Assembly (NCBI GenBank): GCA_027623585.1
Contig: JAQBVK010000129.1
Location: 1-6,875 of the forward strand
Direction: 5' to 3'
Origin: Planctomycetota bacterium
GTDB taxonomy: Bacteria; Planctomycetota; UBA1135
DNA: 6,875 nt
The notes below the pieces were generated by a model. That model saw only the letters and a program-made list of their open reading frames with translations, did not search any database and was not told where the DNA came from. The position numbers were made by a program, and so were the translations under genes. Positions 4,640 through 6,875 of the stretch are shown here, piece after piece. Numbering within the stretch: the stretch's first letter is position 1; every line of letters starts with the position of its first letter.

Positions 4640-5857
4640 ATGTTCAAAGACAGACTTCCTTTCCTCGTCCCCGCGTTGCTGCTCGTTGGAGTGGCTGCCG
4701 CTGGGATCTCGACCCGCGCAGACGCCGGCCCGGTGGCCCCGAACGCGGGCCAACCCGACCTCATCGTGGGGGACATCCCCGACTGGTTGAAGTACGGCAC
4801 TTCTGGTGGCCTCTCTTCGTACGCCTTCGGCACAGTTTCCTGCAACATTGGAACCGAAGTCTTGACTTGGAGTGCGAACACCAACGTTCACCCCGTCATG
4901 GGAGCGACGATCTATCGCCTCAAAGACGGCGTCCTCGAGCAAGTGGCTCTGAGCTGGCTGAAGCACGGTTTCTCGACCCTCAACCAGAACCTCTGCGGAA
5001 CCTGTCAGCCGACCAACGGCACGACCCTGGGCATCATGTGTTCCGATCCGTACACCGCGAGCCTGAACGGTTCGCAGGGAGGACTCGGGCCGCGCAGCGA
5101 CGTCAATCCTTACGACGGTTACTTCCCGTACCCGCCCTCGCTGAATTCCTCAGGCGGCAGCCTCGGAGGCCGCATTCAGGCCCCGAACGCCATGATCGAC
5201 CCGGCGCTCAACGTCGGCGCGCGCTACTTCGTGGATGCGCAATACGTGCACCCCGAAGACACCGCCAAGATCGGCAACGGCGACAACAACGTGGCGTATC
5301 GTGAGATTCGTTTCAACGCCGGCAGCGCACCCTGGAGTCCAAGCTTCGTGTCTTCGACCGTTCGTCAGAAGACGATCGTCGATGCTTGGCAAGCGGCCGA
5401 CCCCAGCGTGATGGTCTCCGAAATCGCCTTCCCGCAGGACGGCGCGATCTTCGTCGCGAGCAAGGCGATCCAAAATTCGGCGAACTCGTGGACCTACGTC
5501 TACGTCGTATACAACCGTGACAGCGACCTCGCCGCCCGCGCCCTCGGCGTGCCGATTTCGCCCTCCGTCAACGGGACCGCCCGCAGCTTCCACGACATCG
5601 CGTACCACAGTGGTGAGTCGATCTACGACACCGACTGGACCGAGGTGGACGGCCCGCTCGGCGGCAAGCCGCGCGTCCTCGGCTGGTACACCGGTACCTG
5701 GGCTCAGGACCCGAATCACAACGCGGTTCGCTGGGGCTCGGCCTACACGATGACCTTCACTTGTGATCGCGCGCCCGGAACCGGCAAGGTGGCGGTGGCC
5801 TCGTTCAAACCGAGCTCACCCTCCTACCGGCTCGCGGACGCTGTGACCCCGCAGTAG
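4640..5857 (+). CDS. Exported protein of an uncharacterised (planctomycete-type) family
   Basis: 405 residues from ATG 4640. A Sec signal peptide is clear: charged MFKDR, hydrophobic LPFLVPALLLVGVAAAG, and probable cleavage after TRADA (residue 29). The mature protein starts with PDLIVGDIPDW, then a block with SCNIG (67-71), HPV (84-86), SWLKHGF (105-111), LCGTCQ (118-123), MCSDPY (133-138) and LNGSQGGLGPRSDVN (142-156). I associate this motif series with a widespread family of secreted Planctomycetota proteins of unknown role; this comes from memory and was not searched. Cysteines 68, 119, 122, 134 and 375 suggest disulfides or metal binding in the extracytoplasmic space. The C-terminal half is rich in aromatic and beta-type segments. 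No membrane anchor or sorting signal is seen at the C-terminus. The stop is 20 nt before the next gene on the same strand, so the two are probably co-transcribed. No catalytic motif is identifiable. Confidence 0.88.
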   Translation: MFKDRLPFLVPALLLVGVAAAGISTRADAGPVAPNAGQPDLIVGDIPDWLKYGTSGGLSSYAFGTVSCNIGTEVLTWSANTNVHPVMGATIYRLKDGVLEQVALSWLKHGFSTLNQNLCGTCQPTNGTTLGIMCSDPYTASLNGSQGGLGPRSDVNPYDGYFPYPPSLNSSGGSLGGRIQAPNAMIDPALNVGARYFVDAQYVHPEDTAKIGNGDNNVAYREIRFNAGSAPWSPSFVSSTVRQKTIVDAWQAADPSVMVSEIAFPQDGAIFVASKAIQNSANSWTYVYVVYNRDSDLAARALGVPISPSVNGTARSFHDIAYHSGESIYDTDWTEVDGPLGGKPRVLGWYTGTWAQDPNHNAVRWGSAYTMTFTCDRAPGTGKVAVASFKPSSPSYRLADAVTPQ

Positions 5858-5877
5858 TCCCCGTTCCGCACAGACCC

Positions 5878-6789
5878 ATGTCTCCTCGTTTCCGTCCCCT
5901 CGTCCTCATCGCTTCTGCCGCGGCTCTCACCGTCGCGGTGGAAGCGACCCCCTTGTTCAGTTCCGGCCCCCCGACCGGAATGGCTTCCAATCGGCCCAAC
6001 TATGCGAACTGTACGCAGTGCCACTCCGGCATCGTCAATTCGTCGAACGCGAGCCTGACCTTGAGTGGCGTGCCCGTGGTCTACACGCCGGGCGCGACTT
6101 ACACGATCACGGTTTCGCTCACGCAGTCCACCGCCATGCGCTGGGGCTTCGAAATCGTGGCCCAAGATCCTGCCGGCGGGCAGGCTGGTAGCTTCACGGT
6201 CACGGATCCGAACAACACCCAACTGCTGTTGGGCGCGGGATCCGTCGAATACGTGATGCACACGGACGTCGGCACCAAGCCCGGCACGCCGAACGGCAAC
6301 TCCTGGACCATGGATTGGACCGCTCCGGCGGCCGGATTCGGCAAGGTCGTGTTCGCCGCGAGCGGCAACGCGGCCAACGACATCTTCACCACCACCGGTG
6401 ACAAGATCACCAATGCCTGCGTCTCCTCGGAGGAAGACGACGGTTCGGTGCCCTTGGCGCTGGTCGCTGCGCAACCCAATACGATCTACGCGCAGCGCAA
6501 TTTCACTTGGTTGGTGCCGGTGCGCGTGACCAATACCCAAGCCTTCTCGCAGAACCTCTTCGTGGTGGCGCGAATCAAGCTTCCGAACGGAAGCTACTAC
6601 CCGTCCACGGGCTGGCTTTACGGCCCCACCGCCGTGAGCGTGAACGCGGGCGCGACGAAATCGGTCACCATCAGTCTGCCGATTCCGTCCGGCGCTCCAC
6701 TGGTGAGTCCGAAGCTGGAGGTTTTCGTCGGCACTCCGGCTGCGGGAGCGATGAACCAGGACACTTTTGTCTTCACGGTCGTCCCCTGA
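5878..6789 (+). CDS. Exported protein with CxxCH motif and choice-of-anchor V (Reeler-like) domain
   Basis: 303 residues from ATG 5878. The signal peptide has hydrophobic LVLIASAAALTVAV and probable cleavage after VEA (residue 23). The segment 39-50 (RPNYANCTQCHS) holds one c-type heme attachment motif (Cys45, Cys48, His49). A beta-rich domain follows, with YTPGATYTITVSL, RWGFEIVAQD, AGSFTV, VEYVMHT and WTMDWTAPAAGFGKVVF, then GNAAND (163-168) and TGD. This is the pattern I know from choice-of-anchor V/Reeler-type domains of bacterial surface proteins. A second beta-domain (about 200-303) ends the protein. Proteins of this group often carry a C-terminal sorting anchor, but none is visible here and the sequence ends in VFTVVP. 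Heme binding is inferred from the motif only, and no axial ligand can be assigned. It lies 20 nt after the gene at 4640-5857, with no visible Shine-Dalgarno sequence. Confidence 0.87.
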   Translation: MSPRFRPLVLIASAAALTVAVEATPLFSSGPPTGMASNRPNYANCTQCHSGIVNSSNASLTLSGVPVVYTPGATYTITVSLTQSTAMRWGFEIVAQDPAGGQAGSFTVTDPNNTQLLLGAGSVEYVMHTDVGTKPGTPNGNSWTMDWTAPAAGFGKVVFAASGNAANDIFTTTGDKITNACVSSEEDDGSVPLALVAAQPNTIYAQRNFTWLVPVRVTNTQAFSQNLFVVARIKLPNGSYYPSTGWLYGPTAVSVNAGATKSVTISLPIPSGAPLVSPKLEVFVGTPAAGAMNQDTFVFTVVP

Positions 6790-6875
6790 ATCCGCTTCCC
6801 AGGATGGCGGCGTGGAGTTTCCCGCGCTTCCGGTCCTGAACGCAGCGCGCCGCGCCGCGCCGGATCGCTCCCGCG

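Noticed and set aside
4136..4966. 276-codon minus-strand frame across the terminator and two plus-strand genes
   Set aside because: It passes through the 4477-4516 terminator hairpin and overlaps two well-supported genes, and it has no recognisable features.
5824..6540. Minus-strand frames opposite the CxxCH protein
   Set aside because: They are antisense to a gene with a signal peptide, heme motif and beta-domain pattern, and the translations are Arg/Gly/His-rich without a domain.
6790..6875. Terminator, repeat or small gene after the CxxCH protein
   Set aside because: There is only a GC-rich GCGCC-type low-complexity stretch with no stem plus T-run. An 11-codon ATG frame (MAAWSFPRFRS) is too short to support.

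Overview
The window is GC-rich, gene-dense bacterial chromosome. The best taxonomic hint is the exported protein at 4640-5857. It carries a set of motifs (an early SCNIG block, HPV, SWLKHGF, CxxC, CSDPY) that I associate with a large uncharacterised family of secreted proteins in Planctomycetota. The downstream single-CxxCH protein with a choice-of-anchor V/Reeler-like domain fits the same guess. No taxonomic marker gene is present, so this remains an inference. No mobile element, CRISPR array, integrase or phage gene is visible.

Left half (61-3539), all on the minus strand and tightly packed. In transcription order it holds: a multi-pass membrane protein (3539-3159); a short membrane-segment reading frame that continues it in frame after an amber codon (3146-3000); a cysteine-containing lipoprotein joined to that frame through TGATG (3000-2326); tRNA-Arg(UCU); a class IV, branched-chain-type aminotransferase (2251-1349); tRNA-His(GUG); tRNA-Leu(UAG); and a ThiF/MoeB-family adenylyltransferase (1086-61). 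Protein genes and tRNAs alternate with very short gaps. The lipoprotein gene ends inside tRNA-Arg, and the aminotransferase and ThiF-family starts lie 20 and 13 nt after a tRNA 3' end. If this is one transcript, tRNA processing would set the ends of the mRNAs. A strong hairpin at 5-43 closes a plus-strand gene that lies outside the window.

Right half (about 3600-6789), all on the plus strand. It begins with a PDZ-domain protein whose PDZ coding sequence extends upstream of any usable start codon, and this gene ends at a textbook intrinsic terminator (4477-4516). Two exported proteins follow with a 20-nt gap, probably as one operon: the 405-residue family described above and a 303-residue CxxCH protein. 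Bases 6790-6875 hold nothing I can support.

The least ordinary observations are the amber codon inside what looks like one continuous transmembrane helix (3159-3161), the PDZ protein without a visible start, the lipoprotein gene running into tRNA-Arg, and the alternating tRNA/protein gene layout. I see no clear defence system, biosynthetic cluster or other named novel system.
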